Origin: Spinacia oleracea
Lineage: Eukaryota > Streptophyta > Magnoliopsida > Caryophyllales > Amaranthaceae
Assembly: GCF_020520425.1 (NCBI RefSeq)
Contig: NC_079487.1
Coordinates: 1,116,001-1,180,000, forward strand
Reading direction: 5' to 3'
Length of the DNA: 64,000 nucleotides
Positions 33,271 to 45,090 of the stretch are shown piece after piece. The position numbers and the translations under genes are program-made. How positions within the stretch are numbered: position 1 is the first letter of the stretch; the number at the start of each line of letters is the position of its first letter. The notes beneath the pieces were generated by a model. That model saw nothing but the letters and a program-made list of their open reading frames with translations, did no database searches and was not told where the DNA came from.

Positions 33271-34394
33271 TCTCATTTTGCCTATGTAGAAGGGCTTTTG
33301 TGATTACTACCTGTTGGTGGGTCGTAATATTTCCTGATTAGATGTGTCTTATAAGTGGGTCCACATTGTGTATATTATTGTTTAACGATATTTTATTTTA
33401 TTATTTTTTATTTTATTTTATTATTTTTTTTCAAAATTCCGTTTTTTCTTTGTTTTTAGAACGTGATGATTTTCTTTGAGAAGCCGTAGCCGATTGGTGG
33501 ACTACGGTGCTTGTCGCTTTGGGGCGATTATTTTAAGGAACTGTTGCTCTTAAGGTGTACAGTTATTGCAATAGTCGGGCGAGTCTATATGGCCCGAGGA
33601 ACATACCTTGAGGTGTAAGAATTTGATCGCTCTTATATTTTTTGAACGTGTTCGTGAATGATGATACGTATGTGCGAACGAGCGTTCATAGAATGGCCAT
33701 TGTGTGCGGTCCATTAATCAGTTTGCTTGAATCATTTTTTTTGAGCAATGACTGATTTTGAATAGTTTGCTTAGAAGCTTGATAGGGTTCAGGCCCATTC
33801 ATGAAGTGGGCTCAATCATCGTGCCCTTTCGATTGTTCAAACATTTGCTTCGAGATTTTTTATTTCGTTATGGTTGTTTCGTAGCTTGGAGCCCCCAAGT
33901 ATGCATGTTGGGATACTTCCTTTTGGCGTACGATTTTGTAGGTTCTTTCGAGAAAGATGCCTTGGGGTTTCGCTCGTGTAGGTGCGAGCTATTCCTTCCG
34001 TGGTAGGTAATGTTTTGCTACCTTTAATCCTTGATGTAGAAGTTGTGTGGCTTGCATTTTGAATTTGGGCGATAAGTAGTATTTGCCTCCTGCTCTTGGC
34101 CGTGCCCGCATTAATGCAATATGCCTCACTCTTTTTTTTTAGACTTGTACCGTGGGACGGTTGAACTTATGGTGCGACGTAGGCTTGTGTGGCCTAACAG
34201 CGTGTCTTAGAACATTCCTTCAGGCGTTGGGATATCATTTGCATTGGAGTACTTCATCATGCCTTGTTCAGGTGCTCGAATAAGTGTGGCACCTTCTGCG
34301 TGGGTTTACACGGCTTATTACTTCGTTCGATGCGAGGATTCATAGGTGTTTCTTTCTTATTTTTATATCTGGGCAAAACTTGGCTGGCAGAAAG

Positions 34395-34465
34395 ATTCAG
34401 CGCCCAGGCTGGGGCGTTAATGATATCGGCGCCCAGCTCTGGGCGTTGAAAATGATTTCTGGGCA
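34395..34465. repeat. Paired-hairpin module, LARD-2 internal copy a
   Basis: cagcgcccaggctggggcg, then aatgatatc, then ggcgcccagctctgggcg, then ttgaaaatgatttctgggc. Confidence 0.75.
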
Positions 34466-36504
34466 GAACTTTGACAGTATTATTTTTTTTCTTTCGCTTT
34501 TGCTTTGGAACGAGGTACACTATGTAACGGGCGCTTGTAGGGCGAGCGTTATGTGCAGTAGTTTGATCGGAGTTTTGGTGACTCGCGATTTTCAGTTACC
34601 CTTGTTAGTGGGGTGACTTTATATATTCTAAGTAGTGCTTAGAATTTGGGAGGGGTTGTAGCCATTCTAAGGTTTGTTTTTCACAATTTAAAGCTTAGGA
34701 TTGTGCCCCTATGATGTATGTATAGCATTAACGTCGAGAATTTGCGATAAAATCGTCATTTCGAGCATTTTTAGAGTGTTTTTCTCAAGCCCCCAACTGT
34801 AGCTACGGGATAGGCTTGGTGCTATAATGCTTTGCATACGTCTTTATGCATTCATGATGACATGGATCATGAATAGTTTGAACCAAACTCGTGAGGTACG
34901 TTCGAGTAGTGATTTTGCTACTTCTCTTGTAAATGTCGTATTGTGCGACATTGCCATGGTCAAGGTAGTCACATGTCGAAGTGTGCCTTGACCAATAGCT
35001 AGGTGCCTTTCTTTACCCATAATCATATTTATAAATCTTTTTGACTCACTTGCAACTTTGAGATAGACGCATACTTAGCTTAAACCAACGACACTTTATT
35101 ATGTTCAAAAAAGGTCTTTTAAAAATCTTTTGAAAATTATTTAAAATCCGAGTCCTACTATGTACAATCCGAGGTGTCCTAAGTAGGTTGACTTATAGAA
35201 GGGTTCGTACAGGATTACATGAGTAAATCAGAATACTGTTACGATTTTTGGAATACTGTCTAAGGATTTGCTGGAAGCCAGGGTGCAGGTGTCAAGATAT
35301 ACTTGTGCCCGTTTGGCATATGTTTTTAGGCTTTTAGGGCCATCTTTTCCAGAATTGCAGGAATATAAACCGTTTTCAAATTGACTTAGATTTACTTGGT
35401 GTATGTCCGTACAAAAGGTCAATGTGTACTTAGTTCTTTCCCTAGCTCTTTCATTTCAATTTTTAGCCCCCAGTTGCTATTATGTATTCCCTTTAATGAT
35501 ACTTTTAGATTTCGATTTTAGGTGCCCGTGTCATATGTCTGAGTAGGGTGAGCCTTGGTTAAGTGCCAAGTCCTATTGACAATGTCTTATTTTTTCCAAA
35601 GGGGATTAGCAAGCATTTGAATTACCATGAACGGGTGCCCTGAGTTCGACGGAACGATGGGGCGACGCCGTAGAACAATCCTCTTTATTGCAAGCTTACT
35701 GCTTTTACTACTTGTTGGCGATTATGACTGTGTCTAATGGTGAAAGAAGGTCTTTAAGCGAACGACTATGTCTAGTGGTGAAAGAAAGTCTTTAAGTGAG
35801 TTAGTTCGCTTTAGGGAGGGTCAAATTGAATACTTTAGAGGTCATGGACGCTTGCGCTAGCCCCCTTTCAATTGAGGCAAAGCGATGTTTTGAGTTTTGG
35901 CTAAGTGCCTAGGAGTGTGAGTGCTCCTTCTGGCGAGGGTACGTGCCCTTTATTATTTTTCGATGTGTGCTCGTTTTGGCATTTTGATGAGTTGGATTCT
36001 TCTTTCGACTTTTATTTTTCTTTCGACTTGGGTTGCAAGTAATTAAATTTCAATAAGGGGCTTCTATTCTTTATTCTTGTTTTTCTATAGGCTTTAATAT
36101 TTTTGCAAATTGGTTGGACCGAATCATGGATTGCCTACGTATCTGCCGTAAATAGATTTAATTTGGAATCAGGTCTTGCGTAGTTCTTAGCCTAGAAAAT
36201 GGTTTCATAGAATGCCGATTTTAAACAAGTATGTTCTGAGGTGGAAACATATTATTTGAAACGGTAGAATAAGTGAAGTTTATTATTATTTAAATCTGCT
36301 GCCTTGCCGTAAGCCAAAAAATTTGTTTTATATTTTTTTGATTGAGTACATGTATTATATTTTTTTTTTGATTGAGTACATGTATTTCTTTGGTGGTACG
36401 TATATCTGAATACGTGCTGTACCCCCCAAGTGTTCGTTATTTTTCCGTGCATGTGCAGATAAAATGACGAGCACTTCTGGACAAATTTTTCAGCAAGCAG
36501 AGAG

Positions 36505-36572
36505 ATTCGGCGCCCAGGCTTGGGCGCTAAAGATTTCGGCGCCCAGCTCTGGGCGCTGGAAATAGTTTCTGG
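36505..36572. repeat. Paired-hairpin module, LARD-2 internal copy b
   Basis: Same design: cggcgcccaggcttgggcgc, aaagatttc, then ggcgcccagctctgggcgct and a trailing ttctgggcgg. Confidence 0.75.
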
Positions 36573-38704
36573 GCGGATATTTTTTGGTGCGCTAAATGCT
36601 TCTTTATTTTTCTTTTTAGACTAACTTTAGAGGCGCTTTGCAAAGTTTTCTTTTGTATTATTTACATTTTTTGTACTTTTCATTTGTCTTTTTTTTTTTT
36701 TTTATGTTCGTGACTCAAGACGGTTTGAAAGGCGGGTTGAATGAGATAGGATAACTTGTATAGGTATTGGTCATGCATGAGGATTGTATTAGCTAGGGCT
36801 CACAATTTGCAGCCTCGAACTAGTGTCGTGAGTTTAAATTAACCAAGGTCAATGAGTAGTATGGGGACGGCTTAAGGGTATATCAACAGTATGTATCCAC
36901 ACAAGTTATATGGTCATTATGCTAATGGTGGTGTAAGAACAGGTTTTGGGCTTTGGAAATAATGGGTATGACGCACGTGTCAATGGCCGTGCGTGGTTTG
37001 CGGTTGACAACAAGTTCAAGAACAAGAGTCGAGGTAATGGTTTCTTGGGTTATGGCAATGAGAACATGGATGGGTTAGATGAGCTGAACAGGGACCCCAG
37101 AGCGAATGCGTCTGAGAGCATAAGGATTGGAAAGGGTAGACATCGTAGAATTTTATGATTTGGATTGGTTGACTCAATTCTCTTCCTTCGTTTAATTGGG
37201 TAAATTTCGTACTTTGGGAGGTACGGGCTAAGTATTTCATGGCTCGTTCTTTTCGCTCTTCTTTTCTCTTTCTATTTTTTTCTTTTTTTGCACTTTGGGA
37301 TTCCCCCCTTTTTATTTGGGCTAAAAGGTAGATGGTTGTGGTCTTTGAGTCACGAGGCGAGACTGAGTGAGCCTCGTTTGGTGGGCCTATAGTGGACCTT
37401 TTAATTTTCGTAGGCCTAGGGTGGACCTTTTAAATTCTCTTACTTTGCAAGCGTATTTAGTCGTTTCTTAAAATGTGCAAATAGCGTAGATTTAAAATGT
37501 TATTTTTACCTTATTGAAATTTAACGAAAGAATTACATCGAACATAATTTTTTGTTTCTTTTCAGATTCCAGTTTCTGGGATTTAATTGGAAGTTGTGAT
37601 TTAGACTCAAACTTTCATTACTCTTTCTGATTATAACCTGTGTATGAATACAAGGTGGTGGCCTAGACTCAAAATAATGACATGGCGTAAGCCTATAATA
37701 CTTGACCAAGCGACTCTCTGACTTAGGCTAATTGGACCATAACTTTTGTTGGTTGACACTTTAGATTTTAACCCTTTGGTGTTCACTTGTCATGCGCCAT
37801 TTTGTTTAATGTTGGCAAGGTAGTTAATTGGGGAGATCGAATTTTTATTTTTGCAAGACTAGAATCATTAGTGCGGCTTCCCTCTTAGTGTGTATTGCTT
37901 TTACCCCAATGGTTGTCTTATGGCATGCCGATTTGGGTATTTTCATGGTTGGTCATGTTGCATTCATGGAAAATCTTTTAGTCCCTACTTAGTAGTATTT
38001 CATGGAGTGAGTGACTCAAGAGGACTATGATAGTCGTGACCCGATGTGATCCTAAGCCCTGAGGCCATTAATTTTTGCTAACGGTATTGACACCTTAGGT
38101 TCACTTTGGGGTTTGTGCGACTATGGGGGAATGATTTTCAGAATGTGACCATTTCCATTTTGCAAATACTATAGTATATTCTTTTTATTGGTGAGAGAGT
38201 ATTGAGGCCGTGGATTCTTAGCAAGGGATGACAAATACATATGGGTGCTTATTGATTTAAATGTTAGGAAGGGAGGCTCAATATGGTTTAACCTTTTAAC
38301 TTGTAGAACGACACCAAGCATTAGGACCGATTCTATGGATAAGACAACTAAGACTTAGGATTTGGATTGTATTTTGGCATAGCCTAGTCTAGACTCGGAT
38401 TTATTTGAACATTTATTTTTTCTTGAAGACTTTATTCGAACATTATTTTTTTTGAATACTTCGCCCATTGTGACATTCAAGGTCGTTTAATTAGCATGCT
38501 CGGTTTTGGTGCCGAGCATTGTCGTCGTAGGAGGCCTAACAACGACACAAAGAGTTATTTATTTTTTTATAAGTCGCTTTTAGAATCGAGTGTTTTTTCA
38601 TACGCCCTCATAGCAATTTTTTTTGAATTTTTTTTTTTGCTACGTATATTTTTTCATGCACGGGCACCGAGGCTGTTGTGCCTGACCAAAAGGCCAGGCA
38701 ACAA

Positions 38705-38780
38705 CTTCAGCGCCCAGCAGTGGGCGTGAGAAATTTCGGCGCCCAACCAGGGGCGTTGAAAATGCGTCCCTGGCTGGTTC
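38705..38780. repeat. Paired-hairpin module, LARD-2 internal copy c
   Basis: Same design with the first hairpin cgcccagcagtgggcg, a gagaaatttc spacer, the second hairpin gcgcccaaccaggggcg and a trailing cctggctgg. Confidence 0.7.
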
Positions 38781-39525
38781 TCGTTTTCTGTTTGCGTATA
38801 CTTTGTTTTTGTGACTTTAATTTTGCGTGCTTGCCTTATAACGTCCTTTACGCGTTGTGCAGCGTTTGTGGGATTCGTTACAGGCCATCCCGAGCGTCGC
38901 TTATTTTTGTGGCGATCGTTCGGGCTTGCGGAAAACGTATTTTGGTATAACTCTTTGGCAAATTAGTCTACGAATGTTTGGGCAATTTTAAGGTCGTTGG
39001 TTTTCTAGGATAGTTTGTCACACACAATCACATATTTCGCTACACATAACTACATTACAAACATGGATTTGAAAATATGCCACCTAGTTTATGATAGGCT
39101 TCTATAGGTAGTTTATCTGCGCCTGGCTTGGTACCGCTTCTATCGTAGATCCAACACATGCCCCGGTCGAGTCAGTGTCTTCAACAGACGAATTTCGCTC
39201 AAGAGGCCAACCCGCAAGTGCAAGCCAAGGGGGCAGGCAGGCGAGAGGGACCTAATGGGCGAGCGATTGGGTTCGGGATAGGTGTACTACCTGCACAAGT
39301 ACCGAGTGGGAAACATGCGCGGCGTATGCACCCCCCTATTGGCGAAAAAAGGTATCCTTAGTCCCAACTCCTGAGGGAGCCAAGATTCGTTATGATGTTC
39401 TGCCCGTTCACATTAATATGCTGATTTTCAGGTCATCCCTACTTGATGGGGAAATAAACGCGGGGTAGGATCGTTTCACCCTTCGGCTATTTTGATTACC
39501 TACGAGCACGAGTACTTCCTTCACT

Positions 39526-39544
39526 GTCCCCAGTGGAGTCGCCA
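39526..39544 (-). promoter_or_regulatory. Primer binding site, tRNA-Arg type (LARD-2)
   Basis: TGGCGACTCCACTGGGGAC on the minus strand, one base after the 5' LTR end; same as in LARD-1. Confidence 0.8.
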
Positions 39545-40404
39545 CTGTGAGGGGGTCAAAAAAGCGCGAGGCTAATGCGTGACCTGTCCCTCGTGGGTGT
39601 GACGCTTCTTTTTATTCAATCAAGTGTAATTGGATTTCCTGTGAGTATACACCCAATTGACTAGTAATATAGGAGTCGCCATTCAGTTTTTAACAACAAT
39701 GAGAAAAACTGACATAACCCGGTTATCGTGACATAAAGGGAGTGCAATTACGTTTGACCACGACGGCCGTAGGTTCCCTTGTGATCCCTGGTGTGGGGAT
39801 CTCTCAATATACACCCGCAAGGTAGAGATTGAGGGTTCGAGGGACTGTAACTACCGAGAGGAGTAATTCGCTCGTCGATAACTCCAGAGGCAGGATATCC
39901 TTACTAGCTCAGCATAAATAATTGAAGGGACATGCGTTAACTATTAAACTAATCTGGATTGATTTTAGCAATATGCAGCATATAATACTAATTCGATTGT
40001 GATTATCTGATTTAAATAGCATTAAGGGACCTAGCATGATAATCCGATTTCCCAAAAATATTATATTTATTAGGCGTGATAGAACAATCATATTAGGTTA
40101 GTTTAACAGTTCATAAAAAGGGTGAGGAAAGCAGTTAAATCGTCGAAAAGGGACACATTACGACGTACCCTTGAGAGGTGCATCACGGTTCTCAGAAAAC
40201 TAACCACTTTGACTTTGCTATTTCTCCTTTTTATTTAACGAATCTCGATTATGGGACAGGATACGTTCTGTTCGATTTATGGATCGATTGCGACAGAACG
40301 CGTGAACAGTTTCGCAGCGAGAGGCTTAGGCTAAGGGGTTTAGAGTCAATACTCAGAATATATTATGTGTTGTTGTGTGTTCTTTCACGTCGAAACTAGG
40401 GGCC

Positions 40405-40412
40405 TATTTATA
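40405..40412 (-). promoter_or_regulatory. TATA-like box in LARD-2 5' LTR
   Basis: TATAAATA on the minus strand, the likely start region of LARD-2 transcription. Confidence 0.5.
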
Positions 40413-40486
40413 GGGAAGAGTTCGTGGAAAGATAGAATTGCAGAGTTCTAATCCATAAAGAATTAGGAAAAAACACGTCCCAGGTA

Positions 40487-40632
40487 ATTTCGGCGCCCAG
40501 CTCTGGGCGTCAAAGATTTCGGCGCCCAGGGCTGGGCGCTGAAAATAGAGATCCATGTAATTTCAGCGCCCAGGGCTGGGCGTCAAAGATTTTGGCACCC
40601 AGCTCTGGGCGTTGAAAGTGATGTCTGGGCCG
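40487..40632. repeat. Two adjacent paired-hairpin modules (four hairpins) in LARD-2 5' LTR
   Basis: The module is present twice in tandem, each copy introduced by a gtaatttc phrase (40482 and 40557). The partner LTR has it once. Confidence 0.85.
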
Positions 40633-41079
40633 AATTCTTTGTCAGATTCGGATTCCTAAAATCCGTAGAGTTTGAGATTAATTCGAGTCTTTTAGCGCGT
40701 ATCAATTTTGTGACGGAATGCGTCTGGGCCCGTTACGAACTCTAGGCTCGTTAGGATTTTGATTAATACGTAACTCCTATTTCCGAATCCTATTAGGAAT
40801 AGGATTCTCGCGGTTTTCTATCTCATTTAGGATTTATGTTGGAGTGCAACACCTAATTCTGACAGGTTTCTATCTTTTATGATTTGCCACTTTTAGAAGC
40901 TACCTTTTACGGCAGTTACTATTTTTAGCAGGTTTCCATAAATAGCAGGTTTCGGGTGAAATGAAATGGGGAATCGAGATTCGTTTATTTTATAGGAGAT
41001 GCGTTGTAAAGTGGAGTTTTTATGCTTTCATCATCGAACCTTTCCCTTGCGGGAACGGGGACAAAAGTAGGTGTCTACA

Positions 41080-41153
41080 GTAAGTTGCTAAAAATGAGCA
41101 TAAAATGCATGAAAATACCATAAAAATAGGTAAAAAGCGCGAATTTCTATCGC
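41080..41153 (-). other. Segment between LARD-2 and the chromovirus pol end
   Basis: Only 74 bp. On the minus strand it starts TGCGATAGAAATTCGCG right after a second purine tract (ctttaaggggggtagaa, 41154-41170). It could be the first bases of a different LTR, or 3' untranslated sequence of the same element as 30600-30799. Confidence 0.4.
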
Positions 41154-41165
41154 ATTCTACCCCCC

Positions 41166-41480
41166 TTAAAGAAAACGAGTTACGCACTCGTAATTCACCT
41201 CAGAAAATAACTCTGGATACTTGATCTTGATTTCAGCTTCGGCTTCCCACATTGCCTCTTCGTACCCGTGGTTCGACCAAAGCACTTTCACGATGCTGAC
41301 ATCCTTATTGCATGTACTACGCACCTTCCTATCAAGGATTTTCACAGGCCTTTCCTCGTATGTGAGGCTACTATCAATTTGGATTCTCTCAGGCTCTAAG
41401 ATATGACGCTCATCAGGGATATAGCGCTTTAGTTGGGAAATGTGAAACACGTCGTGCATCTTTTCGAACTCCATTGGCAA
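41166..41480 (-). pseudogene. Chromovirus integrase C-terminus with chromodomain-like tail
   Basis: 104 codons: the integrase C-terminal region (VFHISQLKRYIP) followed by a YEERPVKILDR linker and a short chromodomain-like segment with VLWSNHGYEEAMWEAEAEI. In chromoviruses this tail binds histone marks and steers insertion. The frame is separated from the integrase core by a frameshift near 41480-41662. Confidence 0.8.
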
Positions 41481-41661
41481 GGCTAACTTGTATGCTACTT
41501 TCCCTATTCAATTCGTTGCAGAATCTCATATGGGCCTACATATTTGGCACTTAGCTTGCCCTTTTTCCCAAATCTCATCATACCCTTTGTTGGTGATACT
41601 TTCAAGAACACTTTATCACCTACTGCAAACTCATCATCTCTTCTTTTCAAATCAGCATAAC

Positions 41662-42178
41662 TCATTTGCCTATCCTGACAGCCTGAATTCCAGCCTGAAT
41701 CATCTTTACATTCCTGAAAGTCTCCTCAATGACTTCCATTCCCAAAACTATGTTTTCGCAGAAATCATTCCAGCAAATGGGACTTCTACACTTTCTTCCA
41801 TATAGTGCCTCAAAAGGTGTCATCTTAATGCTTGCATGATAACTATTGTTGTATGGAAATTCGATCAAGTCTAGATGGTCTTCCCAACTACCCTTAAAGT
41901 CAATAGCACAAGCCCTCAACATATATTCCATAGTCTGGTTAGTTCTCTCAGTCTGACCATCGGTTGTAGGGTGGAAAGCAGTGCTCATTTTCAATGTTGT
42001 CCCAAGGTTCAACTAGACCTTTTGCCAAAATTTCGAGAGGAATCTTGAATCATGGTCTGAAATAATATCGGTTGGGACCCCATACAACCTCACTACGTGC
42101 TTAATGTAAGTCTTTGCAAGCTGTTTCTTTTTCCACGTCTCTTTAATCGGAATAAACACGGCTGATTTTGTTAGACGG
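41662..42178 (-). pseudogene. Chromovirus integrase core fragment
   Basis: The 41662-42012 frame has FHPTTDGQTERTNQTMEYML, holding the catalytic glutamate, and EALYGRKCRSPICW, typical gypsy integrase. Between 42012 and 42178 the sequence still resembles integrase, including an SDHDSRFLSKFW-like stretch with a catalytic aspartate, but has stops. It is not functional. Confidence 0.8.
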
Positions 42179-42865
42179 TCAAATAGTATCATTTCCGTTC
42201 TTTGATCTAGGCAAGGCAGTAATAAAATCCATAGAAATGGAATCCCACTTCCATCCAGGCACTTCTAAAGGTTGAACTTTCCCCATGGGTCTTTTGTGGT
42301 CTATTTTGACTTTCTGATAGGTTTGGCATTTAGACACAAACTCAGCAACTTCACGCTTCATATTGGGCCACCAGTAGATCTGTTTCAGGTCTTTGTACAG
42401 CTTGTCACCCCCAGGGTGCACAGAATATGGAGTATTATGCCCCTCATCCATAAGACGTCTCTTGAGTTCTTCATACTTCTGCGGTACACACCATCTCCCT
42501 TTGAACCTCAAACTACCATCATCATGAATCTTGAAATCTACTTCCTTCCCTTGCCCCATCTTTTCTTTGATCTTCTCTAAGTATTCATCCCCAGCTTGAC
42601 TTTCTTTAATCTCCTCGAATATGGACAACCCCAATGATAATGCACTCAGTCTTGCTTTGGTCTCTCCGGGTTTCACTATTTCCAGGCTAAGTCTTTGCAT
42701 ATCTCGACACAATTCCTCAGGAACTACCAAGACATTCATACTTTGGCTCGATTTCCTACTCAGTGCATCGGCAACCACATTTGCTTTCCCCTCATGGTAC
42801 TGGATGTTCAAATCATAATCCTTGATCAAATCTAACCATCTTCTTTGTCTCATGTTGAGGTCTTT
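42179..42865 (-). pseudogene. Chromovirus RNase H tail and integrase zinc finger
   Basis: Begins with the RNase H end (YHEGKANVVADALSRK). It continues to the integrase zinc-binding domain (HPGGDKLYKDLKQIYWWPNM) and the first catalytic motif (WKWDSISMDFITALPRS). The zinc finger reads KCQTYQK where CxxC is expected, so one cysteine has become tyrosine. It ends at a TGA at 42179-42181. It is in frame with the upstream RT ORF, separated by one TAG. Confidence 0.85.
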
Positions 42866-44311
42866 CTAGGTGAAAATGTATTTTAGGATTTTGTGGTCTG
42901 TCAAGATCTTACATGTTTCCCCATAGAGGAAATGTCTCCAAATTTTCAAAGAGAAAACAATCGCAGCTAGCACTAGATCGTGGGTAGGGTAATTAGCCTC
43001 ATATGGTTTCAATTGACGCGACGCATATGCAATCACCTTCCCATTTTGTTGCAACACACACCCCAAACCATTCTTCGAAGCATCACTATACACCTCAAAC
43101 CCCTCATTCCCATCAGGCATAGTCAAAACTGGTGCAGAGGTTAAACGCTCTTTTAGAATTTGGAAATCTTCCTCACATTTTTCACTCCACTCAAATTTTG
43201 ATTCCTTCTTCATCAAATTGGTCATGGGTCTTGCTATCTTTGAGAGATCTCTCAAAAATCTCCTATAATAACCAGCTAGGCTTAGGAAACTCCGGATATC
43301 AGACACATTCTTTGGAGTAGGCCACTCACTCACAGCTTGAATCTTAGCAGGATCCACAGAGACTCCTTCATTTGACACATAATGACCCAAAAATTCTACC
43401 TTTTCCAGACGAAACTCACACTTAGAGAACTTTGCATACAACTGGTTCTTCCTAAGCGTCTCCAAAATAACCCTCAAGTGTTCATCATGTTCCTTTTCAC
43501 TCCTCGAATAGATCAGAATATCATCAATGAATACCACAACAAACTTATCTAGGAATTCGTGGAAAATCCTATTCATCAAATCCATAAATATGGCAGGTGC
43601 ATTGGTTAACCCAAAAGGCATTACTGTAAACTCATAATGACCATAACGAGTCCTAAATGCAGTCTTAGGTATTTCTTTCTCAGCTACTCTCAACTGGTGA
43701 TACCCCGAACGTAAATGGATCTTTGAGAACACACTCGCCCCATTCAACTCGTAAAACATGTCATCTATCCTAGGCAAAGGGTATTTGTTTTTTATTGTTA
43801 CATTGTTCAACTCCCTATAGTCGATACATAACCGCATACTCCCATCTTTCTTTTTGACAAACAATACAGGAGCTCCACATGGTGATGCATTAGGTCTAAT
43901 ATACCCCTTGTCGAACAACTCTTGCAATTGGGTTTTCAACTCACTCATTTCTGGAGGTGTCATTCTATAAGGTGCCTTGGATATGGGTGTCGTTCCGGGA
44001 TTTAACTCTATAGTAAACTCAAGGGCTCTAGCAGGTGGCATACCTGAAATCTCACTCGGAAATACATCCATGAATTCATTTACAATTGGAACATCCTCTA
44101 TATTCACCCCAACTTCTTTACTTACATCCTGGACACTACAGAAAAATAATTCACACCCCTTCTTGACCAGCTTCCTCACTTGCATCGCAGAGATTACCCC
44201 AAAGTTTTTGGACTTCTCAAAACGCCTATATGATATTGATTTCCCAGTAAGGTTCCTTAGGCTCACTTTCTGTATCTCACAGTTTATCTGGCCTTGTATA
44301 AACTTATCCAA
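42866..44311 (-). pseudogene. Chromovirus reverse transcriptase and RNase H
   Basis: About 481 open codons. RT motifs in order: [54 protein letters not shown] (catalytic DD at about residue 266), then [10 protein letters not shown] and AGYYRRF. RNase H follows with [15 protein letters not shown] and [11 protein letters not shown]. The upstream end retains part of the protease-RT linker. It ends at a TAG at 42866-42868 in a position where the frame clearly continues past it, so a single base change probably made the stop. One substitution near the substrate loop ([11 protein letters not shown]) also departs from the usual SKIDL pattern, losing a catalytic aspartate. Confidence 0.9.
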
Positions 44312-44373
44312 TCCATACGCAGAATCACATCTAAGTCCCCCAACCTAAATTCTATCAGATTAGAAGGAAAAGT

Positions 44374-44904
44374 TCAATCTTTTATCTTCAAAGGCAAGTT
44401 CTTAAATAATTTTGTACACCTTATGGTTACACTAGTAGGCATACTAACATGTAAATCAATTGCCTCAAAATATACTAACTTCAAACTTTTAACAATAGAG
44501 GACGAAATAAAAGAATAAGTTGCCCCTGAATCAAACAATGTTTTAATAGGTAAGGAGTTAATAAATAAATTACCCGAAACTACATCTGCAGAACGTTCAG
44601 CTTCATTTCTGCTCATTACGAACAGTTTTCCCGGAGCCTTGTTATGATTTTTCTTCCTATTGGCTGGTTTATTTTTGGTTCCCCTGGTTATTTGGCGCCC
44701 CAGCAGGCTTCGATCCTTGGTTCCCTGAATGGTTAAACCCTGGTTTCCCTTGGTTACCACTCCCACTACCATTCTTCTCTTTCTTCTACTTAGAAAGCAC
44801 TCATACTCCCTATGCCCCCTTTTCTGGCAGTAATTGCAGGTCACCCATTCTCCCTTGCAGTTTCTACTAGGATGGTTGTTACTACACATCTTACAGTGAT
44901 ACAC
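44374..44904 (-). pseudogene. Chromovirus gag zinc knuckle and protease
   Basis: A 176-codon frame with CNYCQKRGHREYEC, a CCHC RNA-binding knuckle, then a basic region and the aspartic protease site TLFDSGATYSFIS. In the living element the knuckle packages RNA and the protease matures Gag-Pol. A frame change at about 44311-44374 separates it from RT. Confidence 0.85.
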
Positions 44905-45090
44905 TCTCTCAGATTGGTTTCTATTGTTGTAGTTATTTCCCTGGTTGTTTCTTCCTTGGAAATTACCATTACCATTACCATTTCCATTCCCATTTCCATT
45001 CCTATTCCTTTTGAAATTCCCTAGACTTCCCCCAGCATTAAACTCTTTTCTTTTATCCCCAACAACAACATTTTTCTTGTCTCTCCTGGT

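Larger units (their letters stand above)
30800..41079 (-). mobile_element. LARD-2: complete non-coding Tat/Ogre-like LTR element
   Basis: 10,280 bp with two LTRs (30800-32260 and 39546-41079), a perfect 5-bp target duplication GTAAG (30795-30799 and 41080-41084), a tRNA-Arg-type primer binding site and a polypurine tract, all pointing to the minus strand. The internal 7.3 kb has only short open frames and none of the usual gag or pol motifs, so it fits a large retrotransposon derivative that depends on proteins from elsewhere. The LTRs are clearly similar but not identical, so it is older than the copia at 17624. Confidence 0.9.
39546..41079 (-). mobile_element. LARD-2 5' LTR
   Basis: 1534 bp, 73 bp longer than the partner LTR because it carries two paired-hairpin modules instead of one. 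Confidence 0.9.

Noticed and set aside
36946..37158. Gly/Asn-rich 70-codon frame in LARD-2, also weakly in LARD-1 near 4250
   Set aside because: The LARD-1 counterpart contains a stop (gtgcgtagtttgcgg) and there is no domain. It could be a gag remnant but cannot be supported.
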